Both the position numbers and the translations under genes were made by a program. A DNA stretch of 64,000 nucleotides. Source: Branchiostoma floridae (Eukaryota > Chordata > Leptocardii > Amphioxiformes > Branchiostomatidae). A model generated the notes under the pieces. The model saw only the letters and a list, made by a program, of their open reading frames with translations. It searched no databases and was not told the origin of the DNA. Numbering within the stretch: position 1 is the first letter of the stretch; each line of letters begins with the position of its first letter. Shown here one piece after another: positions 46,701 to 60,805 of this stretch. The stretch lies in assembly GCF_000003815.2 (NCBI RefSeq), contig NC_049986.1:16109172-16173171 (forward strand), written 5' to 3'.

Positions 46701-49700
46701 ACACTGTCACATTCATTGCCAAATTTATATAGATCATAATTACACATGCTCACGGCACAAGACGAACATGATTCAACAACAATCTTGAATTTCTGTTGGT
46801 GACCTACAACTCATGTAAAAGTGTGAAGAACCGTTGCATAATAGCCCGGATCTACGACTGAATGGGCAAAATTGAACGTACGCAGCCATTTTCCCGCCAT
46901 TTTTATATCTACGCTAGCAGAGAAGTGTTACGTCATAGCGGTTGTGACGGACAGAAGTTAAATGAAAATTCTTGACAGTATACGTCCGTTTTCTCATGAC
47001 ATTTTGTATGCTCATGCAGGTTTATGTTTTATGCAATTACTGACAGAAAAGGAAGGAACATCAGAGGATGTATAAATGTACATAGCGGCAGTTAATTGTG
47101 CCGTGTTTCTTCCTACCGGTATTTTGTACCCCCTCCCAACCACGCGCCCGTTCGCCGTGTAATTCCGCGGCGTGTTACAAGTACAATATTACGCTTTTAG
47201 CAGGACAAGAGTGGCAGAAAAGTTACACAGAAGAAGTGGCAAGGGTAACCTATAACAGCAACATGTAACTGGAGAAAATGATGCGTTGACAATTTGTCAA
47301 ATCAGTATGGCTAGAGAAATCGTCGTAAACGTACCGGTATTATGATAATAGATGTTAAACTTGAACGTGTTCCACTTCAGTCAGTTTTCTAATTATATAG
47401 TGTGATGGGATGTAGCAGCTTTGGAACAGCTACATATGTCTCAAGCATTCAGAGCAAATTTGACATGACATGTGTTTAGAAATTCAAACCACAGCTAATG
47501 TTAAATAAATAACAAAGCGACTAAAATTTGCCTTACATCAATTTGAAAGTCAACACATTGTAAAATTGAACTAGATACGAAATACAGTCACACAAAATAG
47601 CAAAATTGAACCAGCTAGACAAGCACACAAAGCAGTTGCACTTTATAGACCTAAATAGACCTAATTCTGACCTTAGTGTAAAATCACATTGTAAAGACAT
47701 TGAAATTTGCCTTACCTCCCCAAATTCAAATTTTCACACTTGTCTGGAAAATCCGAACTTAATAATAAGCTCAACTATACAGAAGATATCCCTTCTCTCT
47801 TGTGAGGACATCAACAGTCATCACAATGCAATGCCATACTCCCGAGAGCCCCAGTTAACTCCATATACAGACATGTTATGACAGATAGAAAGTGACAATG
47901 GCCTACAGCGAGAGTCTTGTTGAGGTCGTTGCTCTCCTTCAGCTGTTGTCTCAGGTCCTCCACCTGCCGTCGGAGCTTCTCGAAGGCGTCCCCATTGGTC
48001 GATGGTTCTGACAGAGTCTCCATAGAGCGGGCGAAGGACCGGTTTGGCGTGAGCTGTCCGTCGGAACGTCCACGCATCCTAGACTGCATCCCCCTGGGAG
48101 GGATCGGATTACACAACATGTGTGAAAATCATTAAGGTGTCTGAAGGTCATGGCTAATAATATCTGTTATAACTGACACTGTCATAGAGTAATGCTGTTG
48201 GGGTACATAGGGAATACTTCTAAATATATGCATGTATATAAAGTGTACAGAGATAGCAAGTTTTACTTGCCATATTGACATCTAGGTATTTAGATATTTT
48301 GTGGAAGAATGATTGGCACTTGACAAAGACATATGTACTCTGTACTTGTTACAATTCATGAATTATATATCTTATTTACTGTTACATTACTCTATAAGTT
48401 TTTATAGCTTCTCATGGAACATTGGGAAGCTATACAGAGTATTACAGTACAGCATCAGGCAGACATACTGAACTGTCAGTAACAGAAAAGATGTACTTGC
48501 ACTCCCCATTTGCAAGTACATTTTGTGCAATTATTCGGATGGTGCAACAAAGCAAAGTTATTCAGCTGAGCCGCATCACTACGGAACTTGGGGATTCCCT
48601 GCAATTAACAGAAGTGTGCAGTTTTCGTGCAATTAAAAGAAGTGTGCATTTACTCGTTGTGCAATTAACTGGCTTCTACTGTACTTGTTTTCTAGTATTT
48701 CTACAAACAGATGTCACAGTGTTGAAGACAATCATACCTGATCATCCTGCGGGATTTCTCCAGCCTCTGCTTGAGCTGAGCGACCTGCTGTTTCAGCTCG
48801 TCCACGTTGTCTGTGTTCCCGTACTCCTGTAGGGTCTCCAGACTCAGAAGGCTCGTGGCCGGCGATCGCGTCATCGGAGACGCCCCCGGGGAAATACCGG
48901 GCGACAGCAGCGAATCGTCCAACCCCTCCTGGGAAGCGTAGCGACTGTGGAACCTTTGGAGGCTCATGGGAATGTTGGAATCGCTCTGCGCCTTGCGGGG
49001 AACTTTCTTGACCAGTCCCGCGTCTTCAAGCATCTTTCTGTACGTCTTGAGTTTCTGTGCTTGGGCACGCACCGTGCCCTCCGTGGCGGTAAGCTTGTCT
49101 TGTAATCTTCTGTTTAGAAGCTTAAGCTCCTTCTCAGACATTTTCAACTGTTCAATCTGCTGTCTCAAAGCTGCGTTAGCGTCGTGAGGCACTCCCTTCT
49201 GTAGGACAGGCAGCTTGCTCTTTCGAGGCAGTTGTGAGGAGGTGTCTGAGTATTCTTCCTCCCTGTCCCTAACTTCTCCCTGACTCCCCCGAGCCTGCTC
49301 AAGCTGTCCCTTCAATCTCTCTATCTCCTCTGCGAGCTGCACGATCAGCTCGGGGTTGAACCCTGGAGTGTCGCTTTCAGGATCGGAGTTCATCTCCAGC
49401 TGTTTCTTAAGGAGGTCCACAAGGTTTTCGGAAGCTTTAAGACGGTCCTTAAGACCCTTAACCTCAGTCCGCAGGTCCTTCTCCGACATGGCGTCCACCT
49501 CTTCGTCCGACCTGCTTCCTGGCGACTCTTTCATGAGCTGTTCGTTTTCCTCGATGAGCTCCATCACCTTGTTCTCCAGTTGTCTGATCTGTGCCTGGTA
49601 CGGGCTGGGAGAGCTCATTTTTACCTGCTTCTCCAGTGCTAGCTTGTCGTCTTCGCTCTTCTCTAGCTGCATTATTGCATCCTCTAGCTGCTGTTGCACT

Positions 49701-52700
49701 TCTGCCAAAAGCCCCTTCTCTCCCATGGGCGTCATGCTCCTCACACCCTCTAGCTCCTCCTGCAAAGCTTGGTTTTCCTTCTGTGCGTTGTCAAGCTCGG
49801 CCTCTAGTCTTTCCAGTTCCTTAGCAAGTTTGGGTAGAGTCTGTTGCTCTGCGATGTTTTCCCCTACAGGGATGGACCTGACTTGTTCACTTATGGCACC
49901 GTTCAAACGTGCCTGTAAGTCGTCGTTTATTGCTTGCATCCTGCGTAGCTGTCCCCTCAAGCGAGCGACCTCGCTCTTAAGCTCGGCTGTAGAGAATTCC
50001 GAAACGCTCAACGCGTCCAACGGACTGGGGAGGGAGATCTCAATGTCTGTCGAGCGTGTATTTGGGCTCGTCTGAATGTTTTTCTCAAACTGCGGCCTCA
50101 GGTCGTCGATGCTTGTCTGTAGAGCAGCGTTCCACGTCTGGACCCGAGGACGGTCTCGTAGAGAGTCTGTTGCCTCCAGCACTAAGACGGCATGTGAAAA
50201 GAAAGAACACATACTTATGGACTTTTCTACATATATAATTATCTCAATGACTCTATCCAATGATTATTTGTTATTACTTAATGATTGTGATATGTTGACT
50301 TTGTTAACATATACCCATGTTTTCTTATATTGTATGTTGTATGTGTTACTATTTCTGTGTCTTCTAAACCCAGGCGGGCTAGGTGCGTAAAGCGCAAGAC
50401 AAGTAAGTAAAATAAAATTTCATTCATTTCACAATTCAATGGAGGTTATGTTGTCTTTTCCTAATAAGGTTATTTAAGGATTCAAAAAATGTAAAAAATA
50501 CAGTTTTCCCTAAGTATTGGAAACAAACATGTATAACGTGACTAGTTTGCAGTTTTGAAGTTGTCACCTTGTTGTGCTGCCTGGTTGATGTTCCTCTCCA
50601 GTTCGGCCCGAAGCTCGCTGTTCCTCCTGACATAATCCTCCAGCTGCCTGCGCAGGGTCTGCACTGCCGCCAGCTCTATGTCCAGCGCTCGGCTTTGAGA
50701 ATCTCTGGAACCAAAAAAAAAGACAACATTACTCTCAAATTCAAAAATCTTCCTGAAAAATACTGTAAATGCATTCAAGTTCGTGGGGATTTAATTTGGC
50801 GGTAGCGGGAAAAAGGACGTTTCGCGGTGGTTTTAAGTTCGCGGTAGCACCATGCACTGTAGCATCTTACTGCCATGGAAAAATGTTTGCGGTGGTTTTA
50901 AGTTCGCGGTGAATAGGACATCACGAAAACCGTGAACATTAAGCCAACGCTTAAAGTTTCTGCATTTACAGTATTATACCATCTGGACATTTCTATACAA
51001 GAGCTACACCCATTTTAGCTTGTACAATCTTTGTTAAGTGTGGTTAATGGCACCTCCTGTTCCTAAATCCTTCAAGGTCCAGTAAGCCTTATATTTCTTT
51101 CTATAGCTAAAACTGTTATTAAGATAATGCCCCGCTAAGTCATGCTTTTTTTCAGCTTCCTAAGTAAATATGCTTGACACTTCAATAGGTTTGGGGTCAA
51201 GTATGTACAATTGTGCATGTAAGACAATACCAACTAGAAGGCTATCCATTATTTGTTTTCACCCAGTATCGTGACTACTTTTATAATATATCACTTAACC
51301 TATATTTGACCCCATCTGACCTTGTTGCTCCCAGCTCGTCCCTGTAAGACTTGATGAGGTCCTGGTAGATTCTCCGTTCTGAATCCAGCAGCTCATTCAG
51401 CTTCTTGGTCTCTTCAAGCTGATCCTGAAGACCTCTCTGCAGCTGGGGAGAAAAAACAAACTTATCAGTTCAGTTTAGTTCATCCCCGTAGTACGAGGTG
51501 CCACGAAGAATGCCTCTCCAGGCTTCTCAATTCTAATGTCCAAGCAGATTCTACGATAGCATAAGATAGTATCAAAAGCTGCCAGAGGAGTGAAGTTTGC
51601 TACCGGGGCAAATGGACACCTCTTGGCTGACTACACTCCTTGTTCAGTTTGGACTACCTTATGCCATCGTAGGATCTGCTTGGAGATTACTCAATCCAGC
51701 TTGGCCAGCAGGTCACGGTCCTTTAGACCAACTTCTCCCTCCAGCACTTTCTTTAGTGTCAGGTTGGGTCATCGCCTTTTCTCGTCAGCTTGCCAGAGGA
51801 GCACTTTGGCAGCCATCTCCTCATGGCGCATTACATGGCCAGCGAGAGCCTACAGACTTATAGTTCCTACTTAATCACATTACGTGCCGTGGACAGATTT
51901 CTACAGTGATTGATGTGTTGAAAATCAGGTTACAAGTGCATAATATTCACAATTACTGTCAGGAAAGTCCACCCTTGACAAATGCAGGGACTTGTTAATT
52001 TCGTTATGCTAGTAATTCAATTACTTAATCCTTAGGCATCAATGTCCTTTTTACACGTTATTGAAATGAGTCAGAGGGAACATTCATTGGCCTGTTGATG
52101 ATCTACTAGTCAATAAAAATGTAAAATTGACGTCTTTCGCAATTCCCTGTCAACTACTGTAACAATAATGCTAGAGCATCCATCAAGCTGTGAAAAACAA
52201 ACAACAGAAACTAAACAAAACTTGCCATAATTTGAGTAGTGAATGGATTAAACTATACCTTGCTTTGCTGCATAAAAGGATTGTACAATGTAAGATATTT
52301 ACCAATTACATTATAGTTCTCTCTTTCCCTGAGACAGTTATAACACTGAATGAATGTTCCAGGTAAGCCCCTAAAAGGCCACGGTGTCTAAAACCCAAGC
52401 TACTTCATCTGGCGTTGCTGTGCAACAAACGCGCTCCTTTGGCATTTGGGTTCGAGCGAAAAAAAGCCCTGTGCAAAAGTGACTTTCATCAACTGAGCTT
52501 GAGTAAATATTGTCGTCCCTAGTCAAACAGCATTTAACAAACATCTCCCGGTCGCCCATTCAAGTACTGTGTCAATCAATAACGCTTACATTGACTGTAA
52601 TAGATCAACCTACGACCCATACTACATACATATTGTGTACATGCACTACACCTAATTCTGAACCAAAATACCATCAATGATACAGTCAATAGAAAACATA

Positions 52701-55700
52701 CTAATCTTTCTAATTAACACTTGCATGCTTAGTAAAATAAGTTCAACAGAATCACATCCAGAAAATGCTTAGTTTATATCAGCCACTATAAGGGAAAGCA
52801 GATAGGAATCCCCAAGCTTCTAAATGGTTTCTTCCACTGTGTACAGAGTATCTGCAAAACACTCAATGTAAATTTCTGCTTAGTAAAATAAGTTAAATAG
52901 AATCTGACACAGAATATACTTCAAGTGTAATAACCATTACACAAATTTTCACAGATAATTAGGTACAGGTTCAGTTGTGGGCCACTTTAAGGGAAAGTAT
53001 AGTGTACAAATCCCCCACGTTAAAAAATGGTTTCTTCCACTGTGTACCTGTTGTTTGGCCTTTGGTGATTGGTCCCCTCGCAGTGCTGGTCTGGAGGACA
53101 ACTGATTTCTCTCCAGGTCCTACAAAAGATGCGTCAAAACTCTGTGTAAGGTTTGAAAATTCAATGTAGGTCTGGTCATGTTATGATTGTGATGATGGAA
53201 TTTGGTTGCTTCATCATTTTATTTTAGTACATCATTGTGTTTATCGAAATCTCAATATGTATGCAGCAGTTCAACCCTTTTCAAGTTAAATGGTACATTA
53301 TATGATGGTCTCCAATAGGGAATATGTGATATGCACACAAAGTGTACAGTCATGTACTGTGAACTTGTAAAAACATTTTGTGGTCTGACCTGTCTCTAAA
53401 AACAGGAACTTGAATGGCTGACAAAGCCGATGATGGTTTGCTCTATCTGACTACCAAATGGAAATATTTTCAACTCTCGCAAGACCATGTCCATAAAAAG
53501 GTAGAAATCTGCTTTTGTCTTCCCTCACACAGAACCACAAGTCTGTACCTACCTTGATGATGTCGTCTTTAGCCCTGACTGCATCGATGAGTGCATCAAT
53601 GTTCTCCTGCTTGGTGCCCAGGTCTTCCTCCTGTTCCTGAGCTTTTCTACGTACTTTGGCCTAGTGGAAAAAACAACAGAGAAATGATAAGCAAAGACAG
53701 CAAATTTCTCCCAGTCTCACCCACAGTACTTGAGAATTTGGATGGGTGTGCCTACATTCGGATTTGGATAGCTCAAAAATTACTTTATACCAAAGAAGAC
53801 AGTACCAGCACAAACTTCCCAAAGAATAATCCAAAATAACATACTTTGGCAATCCCTCATCATACACTTTGTTGATGAGTCCACTTTGGTTCCAAAACAA
53901 TGCCAACCTGATTGTCCCCTACAATTCTCTTCAAATGGAATATTCCACAATGACATTACTGGGTGTTGCCAGACAGATATTCCTCTAATGGTGGTACTTT
54001 GCTGAACACTGTATAAGACTCACATATCAATTATTCAGCCACCCTAATGCACTGCCATATGAAAGTTTTACACTTATATGGTTCCCTGAAAGAACATGAT
54101 TTAACAGCCAGAGTAAAATAGAACCCATAGGGGTCACACATGCATGAGTTTTCAAGGGCAAGAACAGAGTAGTTGGATTTCTGCCTGAACTGCTCTTCAA
54201 CTACAAGCACTCAGGCCATCATAAATAACTTACATCTACATGTACTCCCTCAAAATGTCTTCATAACTTTTGAATAATGCTGTCAAGGTTTCTACATTTT
54301 CATTAATTCTCTTGACTTTCTGTATCAGAAAGGATTCAAGGTTATAGCAATTGCATCGTAGAAACTGCACATAATTTGTACCAGTTATTCGACAATGTAA
54401 AAAGTAATTAAAAAAAGACTTTCTCATTGAAAAAAAGACTCTTTCATAAAATCTTACATGACACTAATACTACAATGTAAGCCATTCTATATTGTTATGA
54501 CTCTATTAACTTTTGTATATTTTGTATACAACAAAGTTGACGGAAGTGAAGAGTTATACTTTATGTGATATACGTGCCAGAAAAACATTTGGGATGTCAG
54601 CCAAAAATGGCAACCCCCCAAACATAGCCCATCAGCTGTCAAAGAAATTACTGATGTCGTCCTTGCTTGAATATTACCTACTAAACTGTACAGTGTGCTT
54701 CTGTACTGCATCTCACAAAGGTACACCTAGAACAGTTCTAAGAAAATAGAATGAACAGTTGACATCCTTACCAGTTCCAGCTTGGCTTGCTTCTCCGCTT
54801 TAAGGGCATTGTTAAGGGCCTGTAGGGCATAGGAGATAGTAAACACCATGTCCACCCCAACCCTAAAACATCATGTCTGACCCCAACCCTAACACATAAT
54901 TCTACAGAAGGTATGTACCAGGAACTCCAGATATTCTGAGGCTCAATATGGGGGTTTAACAATCCCTCCCTTCTTTCTTTAAATCTAACAGTATAGAAGA
55001 AGAGATCCAACTATTCACAAGCCTTTTTCAAATCCCTACACTGTTTTTCAAGTACACAGTCCTCAGCAATTAAGATGGTCTCTTTTGGACAGTACAAGTT
55101 TTGTTTGCGGTGTCAACATAACTTCTAAACCCCTAAAGGACCCTAATTTTAATATTGCTACATCATGTCACAGGGGCATGGAGGGTTGCTTGTTGTCCAT
55201 TGAACAAGTCAAATGGCCGTATTACAGAACAGGAACACCACACCCACTCTCACACTACAGAACCATCAATCGCATCACCACAGCCTCCTTTGTTGTTGAC
55301 CCAGCAGGTGTGGATAATGTAGGGGTCAACGTCTCAATTTTCAAGTTCAACTACATCCTGATCTTTACACTTCAACAATCGTTTCATAACAGTTCATTAA
55401 GCTAGAAAAATGAGCATTGTTTTCCCACCATGTAGAGTTTGTCATAGGAAATTTTGCCACCTTAACGTCATACGTGACTGAAAGCCCAGGAAGTTGTTCC
55501 AACCATGGCAAGTAAAGTGGTTATGGTCCGTGAACTTGCACATATGTCAACATGTCAAACACCTCCATACAAAGGGATGTGGATCAACTTTCTGTTGTAA
55601 CAGGGCAGTGGGTTCAGTTAGAGCTTATCACAATAAGGCACAAAAAACTGTACTTTGCAAGGAAGCGTAGAAAGTACAGACGCACAAATTTCCAAAGAAA

Positions 55701-58700
55701 ATATATTAAAACAAATTGGTGACATAATTTTCCCCAATGAAAGGGATAGACTATTTCTTGGACCACCCTAGGCTACAGTATGAGCTTCAAGCACTGTGCA
55801 CTCAAATCTGTAGTCATTCCGTCAACATAAACACTGTCAGAAACACAAAAAAGAAGTGAAAATCTACTCCTGTAACTCTCTAGTCTTTTCTGTATGACAT
55901 ATTGTCAAGTTTACTTTTGAATCCTACAAGAATTGCCCTACCTGTGTCTGCTGTGCCATCTGCTGCTGTACATCCCCCTGGGATGGCTTCTGGTCACGCA
56001 AGGACTGTAGAGCAGCCCTAAAGCACAAGAGGGAGGCAGAGCAATTGGAGGAATGGCAATAAAATCAATAGGAACTAGAAACTTGCAAGAGTGATGAAGA
56101 ACACTTGGAAAACCTGAATTGATCAGAACTATTCAACTATTTGGAAAAACGATATGCTAATAAATTTAAGTAATAAATATAAATGAATTTAGATCGGTAT
56201 CATATAGACCAAACAGAGCAAAATCTATAAAAAATAAGTCGACAATTTTGCAGACAACAGAAACTCCTTGTATTACAGGGGTACATACAACATTTATGCC
56301 AACGTCAAAATGCATTCTGTTGGATGTGTTTGAACATGTGCATGACTTCTTGGAATGTTGTCAGAAATGGTTGTAAGATCACATTTTTGTGGTCCATGGC
56401 GTGCAAGCTTGTCTATTAGTGAAATTTGTTACTCACGTTGTCTCTGACAGCAGCCTGGCTTTACTGGCCAGCTCCTTACGAAGAGACTGGACGTAGGGAT
56501 CGTCCTCAGTGGACACGTAGCCTGATGTACTGGACGACTGCAGACGGTCAATCAGCTCTGTGAGGAAAGATAGGTTAAACAAACTTAGCTGACAACACCT
56601 AACTACATGTATTTGATTGTTGAGGCACCACAAAAGATCTGACAACCAATTCTTCTGCCATTGCTGGACTTCTGTTTTTCCTTCTACGTATTCCACTTAG
56701 TTCAATGCCTGTCCATTCTTTGAAATTGCCTCCCATCTTTACCTTTGCCTGTCCCTCTTTCTTCTTCCTTGGATGGTTCCTTGCATGGTCCCAATGACAG
56801 TGCCATTGTCACTGGGAGTGCCGATTTATCAAGCTGACAATGTATCACAGCCCAAAGAAAACAGTTCCAAGGCAGCTTAGAAAACTTGCTAAGACGTTCA
56901 AACTTCCTAAAGCGAACTAAACAATATCCAGGTCATTAAGCCGCGCCATGTAATACCCTATCCAACCATTGTTAGGATATCTATATAGCTATGGAAAAAT
57001 AAAATTACAACAGAAGACAATTATCTACATGTGTGTTAAACAGTCAATTGTACATGCACTTAGATAATGCAAACATTGAATTTTTTCAACGTATGGCTAT
57101 AGCACTAATGGTTTAAAAAAATGGCGTTATGACTACTAGCACCTAAATCTGACTAAAATTGAAGAACAAATCAAACCCAATCTCCTCACCATCTTTCTTC
57201 CTGATGTCGTCCTTCAGCTGCCTGACTGTGTCTGCCAGGTGCTCGCCCCGCAGCTGCGAGGGGCCGGACATCTGCAGCTGGGATAGCAGCTTGTCCTTTT
57301 CCCTCGCATTATCCACCAAGGTCTGGGGAAAAAGTACAAATTTAAGATACTCTGTATATGTAAAAAAAAGTAGATTTCCTGATGTGCATCCCTTGATACT
57401 ATGCAAAGTCAGATTTTTGTTCTGTTCAGACGCTTATGGTGCCTTGTGTCACATAGGGCAAAAAATTTCCTTGCTGTTTCAGTAGCAGGGTATATTTTTA
57501 CATGGAGTTATGCCCATTTTGTGTGCTCTGGGCACTTCCTCAATTGTGGGACCACTATTTTATCATACTTCCGAAAGATGGGTGCAGCTTCAACCGAGAT
57601 ATGCCCAACCAAGAATTGAACTGGGGTTTCCCTGTTACAAACTAATTGGAATCAAGAGCTCAACTGTGAGGCTACTACTGATTTAGCTACAGGGAAACCC
57701 AAAAGTCAAGACTGTACTTTGAACATCATTTCTCATTTCCAAGAGCATTGATACTATTTGTAAGAAGTGTAGCATCCCTACCTCAATGGTCCTGTCTTTA
57801 TCACTGAGTGCTGCCCTCATCTTCTCCAGCAGTTTGTTTTGCTCCTGTTCTGTCCAGTCTCGAGCACTGGTCAGACTCTGGAATTGTGTGATAAAATGTG
57901 AGAAATATGTCTTGTTTTCCTGGGATTGTGTTCTCAAAAGCACCATTGGCTACATATAGCAGAAATGTATGCAGGAAAGACATATTGCTGGCTGTGTAAA
58001 ATAAAACTCTAATATCCTGTGTCTTTCTTAGTTACTAGTTTCTCCCTTGCTCTCTATCTTCTGACATCAAACATCAAGTAAACAATTTCTATCAACAAAC
58101 TAGCATCTTCTTCACATTCTGTTTTCTTCTTCCCATGACATGGGCCTAAAATACAGAGAGATGAAAGACAATGGTTCTTACCTGTAGCTCTGCTTCTCTC
58201 TTGTTGAGTCTCTGCTGGAGTTTTTGGATCTCACCATTTTTCTCAGATACCACCTGGTTGTATCTCTCATTGGCCTCCTTTTGGGAAGAGCAAACATAGA
58301 AATTACCAAACAAAAAAATGAATTTTCACAAGGAAAGATGAAGCTTTTACTTCTTTTAGAGAGTCTACTATAGTCTACATATTGCCTGGGTACCATCCGA
58401 TTTCTACCAGGGCTCCTTTACGGCAGCGAGCGCTAGGACTAGTAGGAGCCCTGGTAGAAATCAGAAGGTACCAGGCTAGTCTACATACCGTAGGATCAAA
58501 CAGAATCTATCTTACCTAAAACATACAACAAAGATACAAATAAACATACATTCATGTATAGTGTGCTCAAATGATAATGAGTAGTATCAAAACATCAAAA
58601 CCATTTGAGTCATAACAGTCAAAATAACTACTTGCTCCATATTGTCAGTCTTACTTGTAAGCAACAGAATGCAAAGGAAACCCTTCCTAAAGACATGTTT

Positions 58701-60744
58701 ACACTGCTTGAGAAAACAGAGGTGCCAATATTTTCTGCTGCTAGAAGATGGGTGGAACCATTCTAAACAAGGGGAAAGCAAAATATATTTTCCATATTCC
58801 TGACTTAACAATATACATGTATCATGACTGAAACCTGTCCAGCGAACATGTACAATGATTTGAGTAGCAGTTTTGTCTGATAAAACTATGATAAATTGGT
58901 GTTAAAAAGGTGGCATTAAACATTGTCTCCCACACAACATGGTAAAAACTAGGACATGTGGCTAAAAGCCTACTCAAGTACACCACTTGACTAACTTATA
59001 AGAGGCGAGCTTTCATTGCAACAGAAATCTGATACATGGAAACAAGTGAGTAACAATCATACTTCTTTTTATGTGACGCTTTTTGTTTCCCTACACTACA
59101 TGTACAGGTTTGATTAGATGCTGTATTATTTTGATACTACAGAATTAAAATTTGAATACACAAATTGCTCTTGCTTTGAGGCAAAACTAGGTGAAAGACA
59201 CTGGTGTCCACTCTTTTCAGCCAGTGTTAGACCTCTGTGAAGAGTGGTTGTACAAATGTTGCACATTGTACGACAAGTGACTGAAGACATAATAGGTTTA
59301 AAATCACAAGGCTCTTACCTTATTATCTTTAGGATGTCAAATAAGATAATGCAAGTGGCTTTACCATTCAAAAACACTTTTGTATGTCTATCTTCATAAG
59401 TGGTAAAGTACACCAATATATACCACCTAAACTTTATTTTTGCGTTTCGTTTTGATTATTTGCCGTTATAATTTTCTTAGTGTAGTTTCAGTTAATTTCA
59501 TTGGTTATTATTGATTAGCTTTGATTATGTATATTGTGCTTCATTATCATCTAGATTATGTACATTACATTTCATCACTATTGAGTTTCTGAGGGGAGCC
59601 ATGAAATGCTGCCTAGGCTTCTGCTCCCCACTGCATATTTTCTTTTCATTGTGTTATTATCACTGTTTGTAATTTGTTGAATATGTGCTTAAATAAATCA
59701 AGTCAAATCAACCACCACACCAGCCCTGTCCTCCCTACCTTCAGCATGTTATCTTTGTCTTTGATAGTACCCAGAAGTCTCTGTGTGTGGGCGTGGCCAT
59801 CTGACGACGCCCTCCTTCTCTCGTCCATTACCTCCTGGTGAGTACGGAAAGTTAATTGGTTAGTTAATCTGGTTAGTAATTCTGTTAGTTAGTTAACTTC
59901 ACTGTTACATCAAAAAGCATACACATAGGATCAACATCATGTTATCGAATCTTACTATTAAATGATAGCAGAGGGCAGGGTACAAGAAGAGTCAGCCAAA
60001 ATGTTTTAAAAGCTTTTCTGCCTTCCCAATGTTGATGATCAGTTTTCACTAGGTTTGATATTATAAATAAGAACCTGTCTGGTCAAGCTCAAGCAAAAGA
60101 GGTACGGTAGAATCCTGTTAATTGCATGGCCCATTTGTCAGTGGATTGTATACAATTATCAGGCTTGGTCCATTAACCCTAGGAAGCTAAATGAGCTACA
60201 CTGGCCACAAATAACTTCTTCAAGACTGACAGTTTAGTTTCCTTGCTTAGCTGCTGTTCCTTTGTGGCGCCGATCAATCAGACAATGTCTTATTAAGTGA
60301 TGACTAATTCTACCGGTACAAAATCACTGTCCCACCTGCAACATTCTGTCCCTCTCGTCCAGCTTGTCTTTGAGCTCCTGAATCATGGCATCCACTCTGG
60401 GCTTGGACTGGGGGCTGCTCTGTAGAGACTGGCTCAACTTCTACAATTTCAAAGTGGGGAGCGGTGCACTGTATTAGCCAATTAAAGTCAACGTCTTTTG
60501 ATAGAACTTAATTCACTGACCAATCTTAATTCCAACTTGGCTTGAAGGTCTTATCTTATGTATGTGGCACAAATTTGTCTCTGTTTATTGCAACAGGTCA
60601 GAGATGATAGACATAACCCCTTAGCTATGCTGCTTTGCAATTTTTCTAGTCCCATTGACAAAAACAGCAGCACTGAGGATGTTTGATAAAGTCACATTGT
60701 TCACTTGGAATTGCAAACACATGCCTGCGCGCAAGCATGCACAG

Positions 60745-60805
<61 letters not shown>

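Noticed and set aside
49356-50075. 239-codon Ser/Cys-rich open frame on the + strand
   Set aside because: It is fully antisense to the 1,444-nt CDK5RAP2/PDE4DIP exon; the Ser-rich content mirrors its coiled-coil codons.
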